DNA from: Desulfobacteraceae bacterium
GTDB lineage: Bacteria; Desulfobacterota; Desulfobacteria; Desulfobacterales; Desulfosalsimonadaceae
Length of the DNA stretch: 8,534 bases
Direction: 5' to 3'
Assembly (NCBI GenBank): GCA_024636355.1
Contig: JAGXHH010000052.1
Span: forward strand, 1-8,534
This document shows, in pieces, positions 6,188-8,534 of the stretch. Within the stretch, counting starts at the first letter, position 1, and every line of letters starts with the position of its first letter. Made by a program: the position numbers and the translations under genes. The notes below the pieces were generated by a model. The model was not told the DNA's origin and searched no databases. It saw only the letters and a list, made by a program, of their open reading frames with translations.

Positions 6188-8511
6188 TCATTTTGAAGCC
6201 TTCGTCGGTTTTCCGCTGATTGACCGGACGCGCACTTTCAACCGCTCGATCCACACATAGAGCACCGGCACATAGGCCAGGGTCAGGAAAGTAGATACGA
6301 TAAGACCGGAGATGGCGACAACGGCAAGCGGGGAGAGGCGTTCCAGGCCGATGGCGAGTTCGGCGGCAATCGGGGTCATGCCGGCAATCGTGGAGAAGGC
6401 GGTCATCAGGATCGGGCGGGTCCTGCGGCGGATGGCGTCCTCGATTGCGGGGAACAGATCGTTTCCCTGCGCCCGGGCGGTTTCGATGAAGTCGATGAGC
6501 AGGATCGAGTTGTTGACCACGATGCCGGAGAGCAGCACCATTCCCATGGCAGCCGGCATGCAGAAATGCCGGCCGACGAGGATCATCCCCCAGGGGACCC
6601 CGATGAAGGCCAGCGGGATGGCCGACATGATGATGACCGGGTGCAGATAGGAGCGGAATGTGATCACCAGGGCGAAGTAGAGGAAGAGCAGGGCCAGTCC
6701 GAGCGATTTTCCGAGACGGGAGAAGCTGTCGCCCATCTGGCTGATTTCACCCATATGGGTCAGGGTGTAGCCGGCCGGCAGGTCAAGATCGGACAGGGCC
6801 TCGTCGACCTGCGCGTTTAAATAGGAGATGGGGGCTTTTGCCCGGTAGCCCAGGATGTTCACGGTCGGCTGGAGGTTTTCCCGGGTGATCCGGGTCTGGT
6901 GCCAGGCCGGAGATATCTGTGCGATTTCCTTTAACGGAATCATTCCGTTCCGGCCCGGAATTAAAAGTGTCTCGATGTCATTGGTCTGTTTTACCTGATC
7001 GGGGGCAAACCGCAGTCGAATGTCATACCCGTCCTGCCCGGGAATCCGGAAATGGGCCGCTACCCTCCCGGTGGTGGCTGCGCTGAGTGCATCGGCCACC
7101 TGCCGGGGGGAGATGCCATGCCGGGCGAGTTTTTCCTCATTCACTGCCACGGCGATTTCCCGCTTGTTCATATCCCAGGAGCGGGAAACCGATGTCAGCC
7201 CCTTTACGCCACGCAGCCGCCTTGTCGTCTCATCGGCCAGCCGATCGAGCACCTGCCGGTCCGGACCGGAAAACATCACGTCAATTGGTGCGGCAATCGA
7301 CGACAGCGGGGTAGCGCCGTAATCATAGACATGCACGGTTTTGAGTCCCGCAATCATAGCAAATGCCTCCCTCAAGCCGTCCTCGATCTCCCAGATGGTT
7401 TGGGGCCGCTCGAACCGGTTTTGGAAATGCACGGTAATGGTTCCTTCCTGGGAGGTGCGCTCCGAGCCGAAGCTGATCACCGCGGCTTCCGCCCCCACGG
7501 CTGTCGACATCCGGATAAAACCCGGCGTTTCTTTGATGATCTGTTCCATCCGGTCCACTATGGCTTCGGTCCGATCGACGGACATGTTCGGCCAGGTTTC
7601 AAAAGAAACCTTGATAATGCCCGTATCCATCGGGGGCATGAGATCCCTGCCGGCAAGCGGCATCTGTTTGAGGCTCACGATGAGCAGTACGATCAGCAGG
7701 GGGCCGATCAGGGCGAACCAACGGGTGGTTCCGGTTCGGAACGCGGCGATCATGACGGTCTGCAGTGGATCGATCAGCCGGTCCCGGAACCGTTCGGCCA
7801 GGTGCTCGACCCGGTTTTTCTTTCCACCTTCCTTGATCAGGAAACGTGAAAGCAGGGGAATGACAGTCACCGAAGAGACAAACGATGCGATCAGCGCAAG
7901 GGAAAGGACAACGGTGAGCGGCCGGAGGATTTTTTCGGAATAACCGCCGACGAACATGATCGGGACCAGTACCGAAAGGGTTGTAATGGTCCCCGCGAAA
8001 TCGGCCAGAAAGATTTCCCTGGTTCCGTCGATAGTTGCCTGGAGCCGCGATTTTTGCCCGGTTGCGGCATGTTGGTCGATGTTTTCGATCACCACGACAG
8101 CATCGTCGACCAGGAGCCCGACGGCCAGTATGACCGCAGTCATGGTGACGATGTTCATTTCGTAGCCGAGCAGCTTCATCCCGGCAAAGGTTAGCAGGAA
8201 GGTAAACGGGATCGACACGGCTGCAAGCAGCGTGATCCGGCCGCGGGCCAGGAAGAAGAAGATTACGATGACAGTGAGGAGCACGGCATCGCGCAGTGCG
8301 CCGATCAGGTTGGAAACCGAGGTGCGGATCAGGTCCCCCTGGGTATCGGCGATTTCAAAGCGAAGGGCGGGAAAAGCCGACCGGATCTCCGGCAGGGCAT
8401 TTTCCACGGCATTGAGGGTCCGGGTGACGTGGCCGCCCTCGGGGCGCAGGATGTTCAAGCCGATGGCCGGTTTTCCGTTGCCGTGATAAAACGACCGGCG
8501 CTCCTCGGAAC
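6188..8511 (-). CDS. RND (AcrB/MdtB-type) efflux permease subunit, N-terminus cut by contig end
   Basis: This is an inner-membrane proton-driven exporter of the ACR_tran family, normally a trimer working with a membrane-fusion protein and an outer-membrane channel. About 774 residues of the usual ~1,030 are present. The frame stays open to 8511, reading SEERRSFYHGNGKPAIGLNI into the family's PN2 region, so the apparent TTG start at 8456-8458 is not the real one. Visible parts in order: the end of the pore domain, TM2-TM6 with GLLVDDAVVVIEN (Asp pair coded at 8102-8107, equal to AcrB D407/D408), TM7, the second porter domain with DLMPPMDTG, and TM8-TM12. The TM10 lysine of AcrB (K940) is replaced: the protein has VVNNSILLIDF (Asn pair at 6509-6514), as in many non-AcrB RND permeases. 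RRRTRPILMT follows. The C-terminus is basic. No partner gene is in view; a fusion-protein gene probably lies beyond 8511. Substrate is unknown. Confidence 0.95.
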
Positions 8512-8534
8512 CTGTCTCTTATACACATCTGACG
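8512..8534. other. Nextera transposase adapter read-through, not genomic
   Basis: The last 23 bases are CTGTCTCTTATACACATCT (8512-8530), the reverse complement of the Tn5 mosaic end used in Nextera libraries, followed by GACG, the first bases of the adjoining Nextera adapter. Its position exactly at the contig tip and the break in the coding frame of the permease fit an untrimmed adapter, not a natural transposon end. Confidence 0.95.

Noticed and set aside
7052..7849. Long plus-strand frame of 265 codons opposite the permease
   Set aside because: It is an antisense shadow in a GC-rich gene. The composition is low in plausible domains and the other strand is a clear RND permease.
8456..8458. 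TTG as the start of the efflux permease
   Set aside because: The frame continues open upstream with family-like sequence up to the adapter, so the gene is cut, not started, here.

Overview
This 8.5 kb window is one end of a draft assembly contig. It comes from a mid-to-high GC Gram-negative bacterium. Two signs support Gram-negative: an RND inner-membrane efflux permease and a periplasm-directed small protein. The mix of a saccharopine-dehydrogenase-like oxidoreductase, a SagB/ThcOx-type nitroreductase, GC-rich palindromic intergenic repeats and an Arg-Ala-like hexamer repeat resembles Desulfobacterales-type (former Deltaproteobacteria) genomes. That placement is an inference and no marker gene here proves it. 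The last 23 bases (8512-8534) are not genomic. They match the Nextera transposase mosaic-end read-through, so real sequence stops at 8511.

Layout from left to right. Positions 1-199 are an unresolved edge with two short overlapping plus-strand readings. A textbook intrinsic terminator (200-236, minus) closes a minus-strand gene for a 173-residue exported protein (323-844), which has its own sigma70-like promoter. Across a 288-bp divergent spacer lies a plus-strand alpha/beta hydrolase (1133-2020). Its end faces a minus-strand pair: an unrecognised 142-residue protein (3513-3941) followed by a saccharopine-dehydrogenase-family oxidoreductase (2216-3469). The convergent gap holds two GTAG-headed REP-like hairpins in opposite orientation with a 22-bp palindrome between them. 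A second divergent spacer (3942-4209) separates that pair from a plus-strand SagB-type nitroreductase (4210-4950). This spacer carries a candidate operator and a short, apparently frameshifted reading frame.

Positions 4951-5397 contain no gene but are rich in structure: a tandem CGTGNN hexamer array able to fold, then a roughly 210-bp imperfect inverted repeat with several hairpins per arm. Further right, all on the minus strand, is a type VII toxin-antitoxin operon, mntA-hepT (6062 to 5398, 4-nt overlap), driven by a near-consensus promoter (TTGACA-N17-TATATT). Upstream of it is the C-terminal three quarters of an RND efflux permease (6188-8511), cut by the contig end.

The enzymes do not form one obvious pathway. 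The window reads as several independent small transcription units separated by palindromic repeats. I found no clear new defence or biosynthetic system. The items most worth following are the large inverted repeat, the REP pair, the frameshifted mini-ORF ahead of the SagB-like enzyme, and the unknown protein paired with the saccharopine-dehydrogenase-like enzyme.
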